Shown here in pieces: positions 8,118 to 16,788 of a stretch of DNA of 64,000 nucleotides. Every line of letters starts with the position of its first letter. Within the stretch, counting starts at the first letter, position 1. Source of the stretch: CFX5 sp023384495 (GTDB lineage Bacteria; Chloroflexota; Anaerolineae; Caldilineales; Caldilineaceae); contig JASNZV010000007.1 of assembly GCA_048499455.1 (NCBI GenBank), positions 186,001 to 250,000 of the forward strand. The letters are read 5' to 3'. Both the position numbers and the translations under genes were made by a program. The notes below the pieces were generated by a model that ran no database searches, had not been told where the DNA came from, and saw nothing but the letters and a program-made list of their open reading frames with translations.

Positions 8118-9257
8118 TTAGCTACCGTAGATAAAGCGCGACATAGCGCCTTCGGCGATATTGTTCCAGGCAAAGATACCGTCGCGGAAGACCTTCCATT
8201 CGTCGTAGATGGTCTTGAAATCAGCGTTGTTGGCGGCAAGCTCATCATACAGCTCGAAGGCGATGGCCTCGGCGGCGGACAAAATCTCCTCGCTGTAGCC
8301 GCGCAATTGCACACCCTCACTCAGCAGGCGATGCAATGCCTGATGGTTACGCGCTTCATAACGCGAAAGCATGACAAGATTGGACTCCGCCGCCGCTGTC
8401 TGGATCGCCTGCTGATAGAGTTCGGGCAGCTTGTTCCACTCGTCCAGGTTGATCTGCACCTCCAGCGAGGGGCCTGGCTCCCACCAGCCGGGGTAATAGT
8501 AGAATTGGGCAGCCTTGTGCAGCCCCAGCTTTTCGTCGTCATACGGCCCCACCCACTCGGCGGCGTCGATGGCGCCCGTCTGCAACGCCTGGAAGATCTC
8601 GCCGCCGGGCAAGCTCTGCACCGTAACACCCAGCCGCGACATCACCTGCCCGCCGAGGCCGGGGATACGCATCTTGAGCCCTTGCAAGTCAGCCACGGTG
8701 TTGATTTCTTTGCGGAACCATCCGCCCATCTGCACCCCAGTATTGCCGGCGGGGAACTGGATCACGTTGAAGAGCCGGGCATAGGCATCCTGCATGAGGG
8801 CGAGGCCGCCGCCATCGTACATCCATGCATTTTGTTGCTGGGCGTTGAGGCCAAAGGGCAGGGTGGTGCCAAAGGCTGTCACCGGGCTCTTGCCCACGAA
8901 GTAGTATGAGGCAGTATGCCCAATGGGGAAGGCGCCTTCTTCCACTACGTTGAGCACCTCCAGCCCTGGCGCCACTTCGCCAGCCGCGCGCGGGCTGATC
9001 TGGAACTTGCCGCCAGTTAGGGCGGCGACCCGCTCGGCGAAAATCTGGGCCGTGCCAAAGATGGTGTCGAGCGCCACCGGCCAACTGGTGGGCATGTCCC
9101 AGTTCAGGTCGGGCAATGACGCATCCTGCGCGATGGCGTCGGGGGCTTGCGCCAGCGGCGCGCCGGCCTGTTGGGACGTGCAGCCGACGGCCACACCGAG
9201 CGCGGTGGCCGCGGTGGTGCGGATCGCCATATTCTGTAAGAATTCGCGACGATTCAT
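8118..9257 (-). CDS. dctP: TRAP transporter substrate-binding lipoprotein (DctP, TakP-like)
   Basis: A 379-residue DctP-family receptor. The N-terminus starts MNRREFLQNM, with a twin arginine, and carries lipobox VAVGC, so it may be Tat-exported and lipid-anchored. GLKMRIPGLGGQVMSRLG, the AEWVGPYDDEKLGLHK stretch and YYYPGWWEPG resemble the 2-oxoacid receptor TakP, where such residues contact the carboxylate and a bound cation. Substrate inferred: a 2-oxo or hydroxy monocarboxylate. ATG at 9257 has AGGAGG 9 bases upstream; the frame continues to 9329 without a better start. It is separated from and opposite to dctQM, an unusual layout for one transporter. Confidence 0.9.
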   Translation of the reverse strand: MNRREFLQNMAIRTTAATALGVAVGCTSQQAGAPLAQAPDAIAQDASLPDLNWDMPTSWPVALDTIFGTAQIFAERVAALTGGKFQISPRAAGEVAPGLEVLNVVEEGAFPIGHTASYYFVGKSPVTAFGTTLPFGLNAQQQNAWMYDGGGLALMQDAYARLFNVIQFPAGNTGVQMGGWFRKEINTVADLQGLKMRIPGLGGQVMSRLGVTVQSLPGGEIFQALQTGAIDAAEWVGPYDDEKLGLHKAAQFYYYPGWWEPGPSLEVQINLDEWNKLPELYQQAIQTAAAESNLVMLSRYEARNHQALHRLLSEGVQLRGYSEEILSAAEAIAFELYDELAANNADFKTIYDEWKVFRDGIFAWNNIAEGAMSRFIYGS

Positions 9258-9432
9258 ACCGAGATTCCTCCTAAGGCTTGGCAGAGAATTGGTTGGGAAG
9301 CGACAGATCCGGCGAAAATGGTTGAGCACTCAATTGTCGGGACTGGGAAGCAATAAAGAAGCGAATGGAGAGATTGTACACGAAGGGGGAACGCCTTGCA
9401 AAGTCGCTATCCGAACAGAGCAGCGTTCGGTT

Positions 9433-10230
9433 TTATCGTCGCAGCCGGTAGACCAGCTCGGTGTTGAAGACAAAACGGTCGATCTGCCAGGGGCGACCGG
9501 CCACCAGCTCGTAGAAATGGCGTTCATAGTGCTCCATCATCCCCTTTTCGCGCCCGCCCAAGCTTTGCACGGGAAAGGAGACAAGCACCACGGGGGCGTT
9601 GACGCCGTCGAGCAGGCGGCGGCCAGCCTCCTTGTCAACCTGCTCCAGGCAGGGGATAGTCTTGAGCAGTAGGGCCACGTCAGCGGTTTCTGTGGGACGG
9701 CACTGGAGCAGGTCGCAGACGCGCGCGCGTCCCTGTAACCCCAGCAGCGGCAGCGTCCGGTTGAGAAACGCCATCTGGTCTTGATAGATGTCGTAGGCGT
9801 AGTAACGAACATTGCCTGCCAACCCCATCCACGGCGCAGCCAACGGGTTGAGGCCGCAGGCCAGGTCCAAGATCGAGTGGATGGGCGGCAGACCGGCAAA
9901 GAGCGTCGTGTAGAACAGATCAAGGATCGGCAGCCGCTCGCGCGTCGAGGCATGATGGGCCATGATCGCCGCACAGCTTGCCTGCAGGGCGGCGCGGTCG
10001 GGCGCCTGTTGGAGCTGGGCCAGCCACCGTTCATAGGCAAACGCACCCTCATGATAGACGGCCGCGATCTGGTGTAGCTTGTTCTTGGCGGCCTTGACCG
10101 CGTCCTTGAACTTGCGCCCTTTGCTCAGTTCCTGCGCGCCCAGCCGGCGCACCAGGTCCGGCGCGATCTGGCGATACTTGTTGCTTGTGGAGATAGCTGC
10201 GACCAGGCGATCAAGTTCGGTTTGCTGCAT
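9433..10230 (-). CDS. 16S rRNA (guanine-N7)-methyltransferase, ArmA/Rmt (FmrO) family
   Basis: A 265-residue protein with the full set of ArmA/Rmt landmarks: NKYRQIAPDLVRR (17-29) in the N-terminal 30S-binding helices, HASTRERL (93-100), the SAM-binding LDLACGLNPLA (121-131), LLLKTIPCLEQ (187-197), SFPVQSLGGREKGM (218-231) and TELVYRL (257-263). Known relatives methylate N7 of G1405 in the 30S decoding site and give high-level resistance to 4,6-disubstituted aminoglycosides. ATG at 10230 aligns with the family N-terminus; the frame extends to a TTG at 10275. It lies upstream of dctP and 1.4 kb from the aminoglycoside-kinase-like gene, with no mobile element in sight. Family confident, phenotype inferred. 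Confidence 0.9.
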   Translation of the reverse strand: MQQTELDRLVAAISTSNKYRQIAPDLVRRLGAQELSKGRKFKDAVKAAKNKLHQIAAVYHEGAFAYERWLAQLQQAPDRAALQASCAAIMAHHASTRERLPILDLFYTTLFAGLPPIHSILDLACGLNPLAAPWMGLAGNVRYYAYDIYQDQMAFLNRTLPLLGLQGRARVCDLLQCRPTETADVALLLKTIPCLEQVDKEAGRRLLDGVNAPVVLVSFPVQSLGGREKGMMEHYERHFYELVAGRPWQIDRFVFNTELVYRLRR

Positions 10231-10343
10231 GGTGGACAATGTGATAGCTGATAAATCAGGCCTGTGATTGTGCAAATTGCGGTGGCAAGGTCACAAAACA
10301 GGCAAAAACAGACCACTACCATGCCCACCTTACCACAGCATCA

Positions 10344-10352
10344 TGCTATAAT
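10344..10352 (+). promoter_or_regulatory. Extended -10 promoter for the GH140-like gene
   Basis: TGCTATAAT carries a TGn extension directly before TATAAT (10347-10352), 108 bases upstream of the start at 10461. No clear -35 was found. The rest of 10231-10460 holds the 5' region of the divergent methyltransferase and no further gene. Confidence 0.5.
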
Positions 10353-10460
10353 CCATGCGCAATTTGTGCAAGAAATTACCCATTTCTTCGGGCAAACAAA
10401 ACAACAACTGACAATTCCGCGCTCAGTCCGGCCTGTCCGGGTTAGGATGAATCAGACGCC

Positions 10461-11810
10461 ATGACCACAGATGTTTCAGCGCGCCAGCCACGCATTCGTG
10501 TGAGCGACAATGGCCGCTTCCTCGTGACCGAAAGAGGCGCGCCGTTCTTTTGGCTGGCCGACACCGGCTGGGAGCTTTTCCACCGGCTCACACGCGAAGA
10601 GGCCGCACACTACTTCGCCACCCGCCGCCGCCAGCGCTTCAACGTGATCCAGGCCGTGGCGCTGGCCGAATTCGACGGCCTGCACACACCCAACGCCTAT
10701 GGCGAGACGCCGCTGATCGACGACGACCCTACCCGCCCCAACGAGGCCTATTTCGCCTATGTGGATGAACTGATCCAACTGGCCGCGGCGCACGAACTCT
10801 ACATCGGCCTGCTGCCCACCTGGGGCGACAAGGTCAACCGCAACCAGTGGGGGGTGGGGCCGGTCGTCTTTACGCCCGAAAACGCACATCACTACGGGCG
10901 CTTTCTCGGCGCCCGTTATGGGGGGCAGAGCAACGTCCTCTGGATTCTCGGCGGCGACCGCCCGGCAGTCCACGAAGAGAACGACTACCGCCCGCTCTGG
11001 CGCGCCATGGCGGCCGGCATCGACGAGGGGGCCGGGTTGCGCACGCTCAAAACCTATCACCCCAATGGCCGCCACGCCAGCAGCATGTGGCTACACGAAG
11101 AATACTGGCTTGACTTCAACATGATGCAGTCGGGGCACGGCAGCGGGCGCGACGCGCCCGTCTGGGAGGCGATCACGCGCGACTACAACCGTCAACCCGT
11201 CAAACCCACGCTCGACGGCGAACCCAACTATGAGGACCACCCCGTTAACCCGTGGCCCCAGTGGCAACCCACCAATGGCTACTACCGCGCCCATGATGTG
11301 CGCAAACAGAGCTACCGGTCGGTCTTTGCCGGCGGCTGCGGCGTCACCTATGGCCACCACGCCGTCTGGCAGTTCTTCGCCCCGCCGCGCGCCGCCATCA
11401 ACCACGCCGACCGGCCCTGGCAAGAGGCCATTGAGCGACCCGGCGCCAATCAGATGCAATTCTTGCGCGCGCTCCTGGAATCGCGCCCCTTTGTCGACCG
11501 CATCCCTGACCAGACGCTGCTGGCCACCCCCGAAGGCGCCGCCGAGAGCCGCATCTGCGCCACCCGCGCCGCCGACGGCAGCTACGCCCTGATCTATCTG
11601 CCCCAGCGCGAGTCGATTACGGTCAACCTGGAGCCGCTCACCGGGCGCACATTCCTGGCCTGGTGGTATAACCCGCGCACAGGCGAGGCAAGCGCCATCG
11701 GTGAGATCCATCCCATGCGCCACGCCGGCTTCACGCCGCCAGTCGACGGCCCCGACTGGGTGCTGGTGTTGGACGACCCGGCCCAAGGGTTTGGCCCACC
11801 CGGACAGTAG
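10461..11810 (+). CDS. DUF4038/GH140-like glycoside hydrolase
   Basis: A 449-residue protein with the apiosidase-like (DUF4038) TIM barrel followed by the small C-terminal beta domain annotated as putative collagen-binding. The start FLVTERGAPFFWLADTGWEL is the family's N-terminal signature. The expected catalytic acids are Asp166 in LGGDRP and Glu254 in LDGEPNYED, as in GH140. No signal peptide is visible, so it probably acts in the cytoplasm on imported oligosaccharide. C-terminal strands (YALIYLPQRESITVNL, WWYNPRTGEA) match the family's beta domain. Family confident; the sugar (apiose or another side-chain sugar) is unknown. Confidence 0.88.
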   Translation: MTTDVSARQPRIRVSDNGRFLVTERGAPFFWLADTGWELFHRLTREEAAHYFATRRRQRFNVIQAVALAEFDGLHTPNAYGETPLIDDDPTRPNEAYFAYVDELIQLAAAHELYIGLLPTWGDKVNRNQWGVGPVVFTPENAHHYGRFLGARYGGQSNVLWILGGDRPAVHEENDYRPLWRAMAAGIDEGAGLRTLKTYHPNGRHASSMWLHEEYWLDFNMMQSGHGSGRDAPVWEAITRDYNRQPVKPTLDGEPNYEDHPVNPWPQWQPTNGYYRAHDVRKQSYRSVFAGGCGVTYGHHAVWQFFAPPRAAINHADRPWQEAIERPGANQMQFLRALLESRPFVDRIPDQTLLATPEGAAESRICATRAADGSYALIYLPQRESITVNLEPLTGRTFLAWWYNPRTGEASAIGEIHPMRHAGFTPPVDGPDWVLVLDDPAQGFGPPGQ

Positions 11811-11818
11811 GCGATAGC

Positions 11819-11839
11819 CCATCGTCCATCGTCCATCGT
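11819..11839. repeat. Three 7-bp tandem repeats (CCATCGT)
   Basis: CCATCGT occurs three times in tandem in the 29-base gap between two convergent stop codons. Related GACGATAG strings occur near 2966-2980 and 28115. Probably a slippage product. Confidence 0.45.
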
Positions 11840-12745
11840 CTATTCCCGCGCAACGTCGCGCAGTAGCGCCAGGTATTCGGCCCGGACGCTGGGCGAGAGG
11901 TCTGGGTCATTCGTCACCTCGGCCACCCAATCGGCGTGGGTGATCCACTCCTGTGCGCCGGCCCAACAGCGGTGCGCCACCCGCAACAGAGCGGGCAGCG
12001 TCTTGTCGTAGCCCAGCGCGCCCAGCCGCCGGTTGATCGCCGCGCTGTGCGCCGCCAACGCCGGCTCCAGGATCATGGCGTTGTATTCGCACAGCGCGGC
12101 GGCAAAGCCAGGGTCTTTCACCAACGGCGACATGGCGTAGCTCTCGTGGGGCCGCGCCAGGTCCACGTGGCGTACGCGCAGCGAGCCATCGTCCACGATC
12201 AGCAACAGGGCCACCGTCTGGCGCAACTGGCGCATAAAGCCATTGCCCGACGCCAGCGCGCCCGGGTTGACCACCAGCACGCCCTGGTCTGCATAGACGA
12301 GCGGCAGGTGCCAATGCCCAAAGACGGCCACCGCCGCGCCCGCCCGTTGCGCCCGCTGCACCGAACGCGCTAGCTTGGGGATGATCTCATCGCTGCGCCG
12401 CGATTCCATCTCATCGACGCGGTCGGGATAGTGGCTATGCCAGAGTAGAATGCGTTGCCCGGCCACGGTCACCACTTGTTGGTAGGGAAGCTCACGCTGC
12501 GAATCCCGGCTGTCATCGTTGCCATGCACCGCGACGACCGGCGCACAGCGGCTGAGCTGGTCGAGCACCCACAGCTCGCCCACATCGCCGGCATGAAGGA
12601 TCAGGTCAAGGCCGGCAAAGACGGCAAAAACGGCGTCGGGCAGCGCTGGCCACCGTTCGGGCATGTGGGTGTCGGCGATCAGGCCCACGCAAGCGCGGAC
12701 GCGCGCCGCCGGCAAATCGGGCGGCAACAGGTGTGGATGGATCAT
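11840..12745 (-). CDS. Calcineurin-like metallophosphoesterase (YfcE/MJ0936 type) with C-terminal helical region
   Basis: The first ~185 residues carry the two-metal phosphoesterase motifs in order: IADTH (Asp25, His27), HAGDVGE (Asp54), HGNDD (Asn76), LLWHSHYPD, then FGHWHLPL with the GHxH pair. This layout is that of YfcE/MJ0936-type phosphodiesterases acting on cyclic or nucleotide phosphodiesters in the cytosol. About 110 further residues form an apparently helical domain not usual for the minimal enzyme; its role is not recognised. The gene ends 29 bases from the convergent hydrolase. Enzyme class sure, substrate unknown. Confidence 0.85.
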   Translation of the reverse strand: MIHPHLLPPDLPAARVRACVGLIADTHMPERWPALPDAVFAVFAGLDLILHAGDVGELWVLDQLSRCAPVVAVHGNDDSRDSQRELPYQQVVTVAGQRILLWHSHYPDRVDEMESRRSDEIIPKLARSVQRAQRAGAAVAVFGHWHLPLVYADQGVLVVNPGALASGNGFMRQLRQTVALLLIVDDGSLRVRHVDLARPHESYAMSPLVKDPGFAAALCEYNAMILEPALAAHSAAINRRLGALGYDKTLPALLRVAHRCWAGAQEWITHADWVAEVTNDPDLSPSVRAEYLALLRDVARE

Positions 12746-12973
12746 GGGCGATTCCTCTACGATGGGGTTAAAGAAGCTTGTTGATTGGGCAAACCCTTTG
12801 AGAACGTCTACAATGGCGTCATCGTTTCACCAACTATTGTGGCTGCAGCGAAAAGACCGCGATGCAGCCGTTGAAAGAGAAGGGTAGCGCGCGTTTGCAA
12901 AGGGTGCAAGCTGCAACCGGGTAAAACTGGAATCACAAACCAACGCGGATACATTTAAGATGGAGTCAAACGC

Positions 12974-13753
12974 ATGAGCAGTGCAGGCTATACGCCACAA
13001 CGGGCCATGGTGATCATGGCCCACCCCGATGACATCGAGTTTAGTTGCGCCGGCACGGTGGCGCGCTGGGTGCAGGCTGGTTGTGAGGTGGCTTATGTGC
13101 TGGTCACTAGCGGCGACGTGGGGATCGCCAAACCCGACATCACGCGCGCCGAGGCCGCTGAGATCCGCGAGGCCGAGCAGTTGGCCGCCGCCGAGGTGCT
13201 CGGCGTGCGCGAGGTGGTCTTTCTGCGCGAACCCGACGGCATGGTGGAGAACACACTGGCGCTGCGTAAAAAACTGGTGCGCGAGATCCGGCGCTTCCGC
13301 CCCGAGGCGGTCATCACCACCGACCCAACCACGCTCTGGGCTGGCGAGCACTACATCAACCATCCCGACCACCGCGCGGTCGGCTACGCCACGGTGGACG
13401 CCATCTTCCCCGCTGCCGGCCAGCCGCATGTCTTTGAAGAGTTGGCCGAGGAAGGGTTGTCCGCCCACAAGGTGCGCAAGGTCTATGTGATGAACTGGGG
13501 TGAGGGCGCGCCGGGAACTGTCTACATCAACACCAGCGAGACTATCGACCTCAAGCTGGCCGCGCTGCGCAAACATGTAAGCCAGATGGGCGAGTGGGAC
13601 CCCGAACCGATGATGCGCCAGTGGGGCGCCGAGGCGGCCAAGGGCAAAGAGATGCACTACGCCGAGGTCTTCCGCGTCATCACGCTGGTCAGCGACGAAG
13701 ATTGGGACAAGCTGAGCCAGATTGAGGCCGAGGTGGCAACGGGCGAGCGGTAA
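12974..13753 (+). CDS. PIG-L family zinc-dependent deacetylase (LmbE-like)
   Basis: A 259-residue N-acetylglucosamine-type deacetylase. AHPDD at 16-20 supplies His17 and the Asp pair, and HPDHRAVG at 130-137 supplies the third zinc ligand and catalytic residues. Family members remove acetyl groups from N-acetyl sugars, as in mycothiol or bacillithiol synthesis and lincomycin LmbE; the substrate here cannot be read from sequence. GGAG lies 8 bases before the ATG. A possible promoter TTGGGC-18-TACAAT (12785-12814) precedes it. A hairpin follows the stop immediately. Confidence 0.9.
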   Translation: MSSAGYTPQRAMVIMAHPDDIEFSCAGTVARWVQAGCEVAYVLVTSGDVGIAKPDITRAEAAEIREAEQLAAAEVLGVREVVFLREPDGMVENTLALRKKLVREIRRFRPEAVITTDPTTLWAGEHYINHPDHRAVGYATVDAIFPAAGQPHVFEELAEEGLSAHKVRKVYVMNWGEGAPGTVYINTSETIDLKLAALRKHVSQMGEWDPEPMMRQWGAEAAKGKEMHYAEVFRVITLVSDEDWDKLSQIEAEVATGER

Positions 13754-13756
13754 AAG

Positions 13757-13784
13757 AAGCCGGGCTTCAGTGGAAACCCGGCTT
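13757..13784. terminator. Bidirectional terminator-like hairpin
   Basis: AAGCCGGG (13757-13764) and CCCGGCTT (13777-13784) form an 8-bp GC-rich stem with a 12-base loop, three bases after the deacetylase stop and 53 bases from the convergent stop at 13838. No long T-run follows on either side, so efficiency is uncertain. Confidence 0.6.
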
Positions 13785-13837
13785 GTATGCCATACTTACC
13801 GTCGCAGCAGCGTTATTCGGATTAGCACAAAGTCTGT

Positions 13838-15148
13838 TCAATCCAGCGCCCACGGGCAGCGCATGACGCCGTTAGCCGTGAATTCCAGCGGGATTTCCTC
13901 CAGAATCGAGAGGCGCGGGTGCTCCTCCACAGCCTGGCGCAGGTTGGGGCTGACCCAGAGGTGATCCACCGTAAGTGTGTCGCGGATAAAGACCATGCGC
14001 GCATCAGGCTGCGGCTGGGCGCAGCCGCGCAGCGCCACCTCCAGCGCAGCGCGGTCGCTGGGCATGGTAATGGGCAGCGCCACCCGGAACATGCCAAAGA
14101 TGCCGGAGGTGATGCAGTTGGTGTAGGTGGCGAACCAGTCGATCTTGTTGGCGACGCGCGCAGTGGTCACGTTGGCCAGGCCCATGCCGGCGGCGTTGCC
14201 GTGCGTCTCTTCGGTCAGGTCGAGCACGGTGATGACGGCCACATCCACATTGCCAAAGGCTTCGGGCTGGCGCGGGATCATGAGCCGGCTGATGATGTTG
14301 GTGTCCATGCCCGTGCCGCTGATATTTTTGCCCAGGTCGCGCACCACCAGCACATCGATCTCGGGGAAGGGGAGGCTCGCCATGAGTGATTTGGCCTCTT
14401 CGAGCAGCTTTGCCTCGGGCTCCAGCCCCACCTTATCGGCGGTGAGACCGACGACCTTGGCGGTGCCGTCGTAGGCGTTCTCGATGGGGCAGACCGCGCC
14501 GACAAAGTTGGTGTTGGTCTCGTAGATGCGGGCGGCGGGCGCCAGGTACTTTTGGAAATTCGCCCCGCCCCCGGCGTGCATGATCGCCGCGCCATGTTGC
14601 TTGCCCCAGCCGATCACGCACATCTTCGACGGGCCGCTCTCCAGGTGGCTGCGAAAGTCGGTGTGCGGCTTGATGCGGCTGACCAGCAGGCAGTGGTCCG
14701 CCGCGGCCGAATCGACGCCCTGGTAGAGGGTGGGGCCATCGGCGATCTGGCCGATCTCCTGGACATCCATCGTGGCGCGGATCTCGGCGCCCACACTGGC
14801 CTCGGTGACGCCCAGTTCGGCCAGCATGGTCTTTTGCCCCTCGGCGGTGGCGCCGCCGTGGCTGCCCATGGCCGGCACGACGTAGGGGTGCATGCCGGCC
14901 TCGCGCAAGCCGTCGACGACGCCTTTGACGATCTGCGGCAGGTTGGCGATGCCACGGCTGCCCGCGCCCACGGCCACGGTGGCGCCGGGCTTCATGCGCG
15001 CCAGCAGCCCTCCTTCATGGAGCGCCGCTTTCGCCGCCGCGTAGGGGTCTTTCACCTGCGGCGCATCGAAGACCTGCTTCACCGCCAAGAGCGACTTGGG
15101 CAGCTCCGCCGGGAAGTGAAGCTGTTGGATTTGTTCGAGTAGTTTCAT
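13838..15148 (-). CDS. LarA-like (nickel-pincer-type) isomerase family protein
   Basis: A 436-residue protein related to the LarA/DUF2088 superfamily. VPAMGSHGGATAEG places His97 where LarA has its active-site histidine loop. IKPHTDF (His162) followed by SGPSKM (Lys175) recalls the PH...K pair that holds the Ni-pincer cofactor. LarA racemises lactate; homologues isomerise other 2-hydroxyacids. No larB/C/E cofactor genes are in the window, so cofactor supply must come from elsewhere if it is used. ATG at 15148 is chosen over a frame extension to 15244 for its AGAAAGGTGG ribosome site. Superfamily moderately sure. Confidence 0.7.
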   Translation of the reverse strand: MKLLEQIQQLHFPAELPKSLLAVKQVFDAPQVKDPYAAAKAALHEGGLLARMKPGATVAVGAGSRGIANLPQIVKGVVDGLREAGMHPYVVPAMGSHGGATAEGQKTMLAELGVTEASVGAEIRATMDVQEIGQIADGPTLYQGVDSAAADHCLLVSRIKPHTDFRSHLESGPSKMCVIGWGKQHGAAIMHAGGGANFQKYLAPAARIYETNTNFVGAVCPIENAYDGTAKVVGLTADKVGLEPEAKLLEEAKSLMASLPFPEIDVLVVRDLGKNISGTGMDTNIISRLMIPRQPEAFGNVDVAVITVLDLTEETHGNAAGMGLANVTTARVANKIDWFATYTNCITSGIFGMFRVALPITMPSDRAALEVALRGCAQPQPDARMVFIRDTLTVDHLWVSPNLRQAVEEHPRLSILEEIPLEFTANGVMRCPWALD

Positions 15149-15366
15149 AAGATCAGACCACCTTTCTCTCCTCTGAGAAACTGAGTCTTGATGGGCAACA
15201 GGTATTGTCGAATTGCAAGCCCTGAAAGGGCTGTTCAAACGCACTCAGGCTTTGCCACAGGCCCAAAAAATTACAGATGATGAAATAGCTACAGAAATCG
15301 CCGCGTACCGGTCCAATTTGCCATGAGAGTTGTCATCGACACAAACGATTCTTTCGGTGTCGATGT

Positions 15367-16272
15367 TCAAACGACTTGTGTGTGATGCGCTGAGTTGAAA
15401 TGCTTGTCCCTCATCCGCTTCAAAAAGTCTATCGACGTCTTCATCTCGTCCATCCCATTCATCCCATCTTCGATGCTGACCCAACCATCATAGCCCACCC
15501 CGGCCAGGATCGAGAAGATCTGGTCGTAGTCATTCAACCCCTGGCCAATCACCCCGTGGCGCAGGTTGGGTGAGTAGCCCAACATCCCCTCGGCGCGCAG
15601 CTCCTCCAGCGTCGCCTTAGGGACGAGATAGCGGTCGCTGGCGTGCATGCTGACCACCCGATCCGCCACACAGCGGAGCAGGTCGATGGGGTCATCCCCG
15701 GCGACGATGGCATTGGAGGGGTCGTATTGTACGCCAAAGTGTGTCCGGTCGGGGATGGCGTCGAGCACGCGCAAAAAGAGTTCTTTCTTCTGGGCAAACT
15801 CGGGATAGCGCCAGAAGCCATCCTTGAAGTGATTCTCCAACCCCAACACAATGTCATATTCACGGGCCACGGGCAGCAACTGTTCGATGGCCTCGACCAC
15901 CCATTGCAGGCCTTGCTCGACGCTCACCTGGGGGTAGCGCTGGCCGCTGAGCACGCGACAACAGGCGCGTGGCCCGCCCAGTCGCCGGGTGATGCGGATC
16001 ATCTGCGCCTCGAAGTCAACGGCGCGCTTGCGGCCATCAGGATCGGGGTTGGTGAAGTCGGGCGAGCAGCAAAGCATGGGCATGGCGTACCCTGCATTGT
16101 GGATCGCCTCGCCCACGCTGTCAATGTAGCCGTCGTCCAGGCTGGTGAAGAAGCGCTCGTACATCTCCAGCCCTTCGGCGCCGAGCGGCTGCGCCATCTC
16201 GATCCACGCAAAGAGGGTCATCTTTTCGGGGATGATGTCGAGAAAACATTTGGGAAAGGCCGCGATCTTCAT
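15367..16272 (-). CDS. Sugar phosphate isomerase/epimerase family TIM-barrel protein
   Basis: A 301-residue AP-endonuclease-2-like barrel. Metal-ligand motifs appear in order: GLENHFKDG (Glu), QYDPSNA (Asp), VSMHASDR (His) and, near the end, WVSIEDG (Glu), matching xylose-isomerase-like epimerases that interconvert keto sugars or inositol derivatives. ATG at 16272 begins MKIAAFPKC, the family's usual first strand; the frame extends to 16341. The LarA-like gene follows about 220 bases downstream on the same strand. The 15149-15366 gap shows no gene. Confidence 0.85.
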   Translation of the reverse strand: MKIAAFPKCFLDIIPEKMTLFAWIEMAQPLGAEGLEMYERFFTSLDDGYIDSVGEAIHNAGYAMPMLCCSPDFTNPDPDGRKRAVDFEAQMIRITRRLGGPRACCRVLSGQRYPQVSVEQGLQWVVEAIEQLLPVAREYDIVLGLENHFKDGFWRYPEFAQKKELFLRVLDAIPDRTHFGVQYDPSNAIVAGDDPIDLLRCVADRVVSMHASDRYLVPKATLEELRAEGMLGYSPNLRHGVIGQGLNDYDQIFSILAGVGYDGWVSIEDGMNGMDEMKTSIDFLKRMRDKHFNSAHHTQVV

Positions 16273-16329
16273 GAGCCAGATCCAACTTGTTTGCAGAAAC
16301 GCCAGCGATTGGGTGATTGTGCGGTGGGC

Positions 16330-16359
16330 GGTGGGGCGCAAAAAACGCCGCGCCCCACC
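16330..16359. terminator. Strong GC-rich hairpin between operons
   Basis: GGTGGGGCGC (16330-16339) pairs exactly with GCGCCCCACC (16350-16359) around a 10-base A-rich loop. It lies after the stop of the DUF1232 gene (16394) in transcription direction and before the isomerase start, so it could end the ferritin transcript. There is no U-tract. Confidence 0.5.
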
Positions 16360-16393
16360 CAGTCATCCACCGCGCGAGCGTAGCACGGCCCGA

Positions 16394-16783
16394 TCACTTT
16401 GTCAATTGCGTGTAAACCCAACCGCCAATCCACCACGCGGCCAACAGCCAGAGCAACACGATCACCCCGGCGGCGATCCAGTTGGCCGGGCGCCGCTCGC
16501 CTTCGAGCGCCTCTGCCCGCCTGCGACACTCATCCATCACACCTGGCGGGATCAGCCGCAAGGTGAGCCAGATCCCCAACGGCAGCAGGAGCAGGTCATC
16601 CAGATAACCCAGGATGGGGATGGGGTCGGGGATGAGGTCAAGTGGGCTAAAGGCATAGGCAACGACAAGCCCCGCCAATACTTTAGCATACCAGGGCGTA
16701 CGCGGGTCGCGCCCAGCCAGATAGAGGGCGACCACCTCGCGTTTGAGGCGTTGGGCACTTTGAATCCAGCGCGAAAACACCAT
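16394..16783 (-). CDS. DUF1232 (YkvA-type) small membrane protein
   Basis: A 129-residue protein with the DUF1232 core: WYAKVLAGLVVAYAFSPLD followed by LIPDPIPILGYLDDLLLL. The SPxDLIPD...GYLDD pattern defines the family and forms a hairpin of amphipathic and membrane helices. A second hydrophobic segment is near residues 103-122. Function of the family is unknown. It follows the ferritin gene by 5 bases on the same strand, so the two are almost surely co-transcribed. Confidence 0.88.
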   Translation of the reverse strand: MVFSRWIQSAQRLKREVVALYLAGRDPRTPWYAKVLAGLVVAYAFSPLDLIPDPIPILGYLDDLLLLPLGIWLTLRLIPPGVMDECRRRAEALEGERRPANWIAAGVIVLLWLLAAWWIGGWVYTQLTK

Positions 16784-16788
16784 GCCCC

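Noticed and set aside
15245..15484. 79-codon minus-strand open frame between the isomerase and LarA-like genes
   Set aside because: It overlaps the 3' end of the isomerase in another frame and has no ribosome site or recognisable motif.
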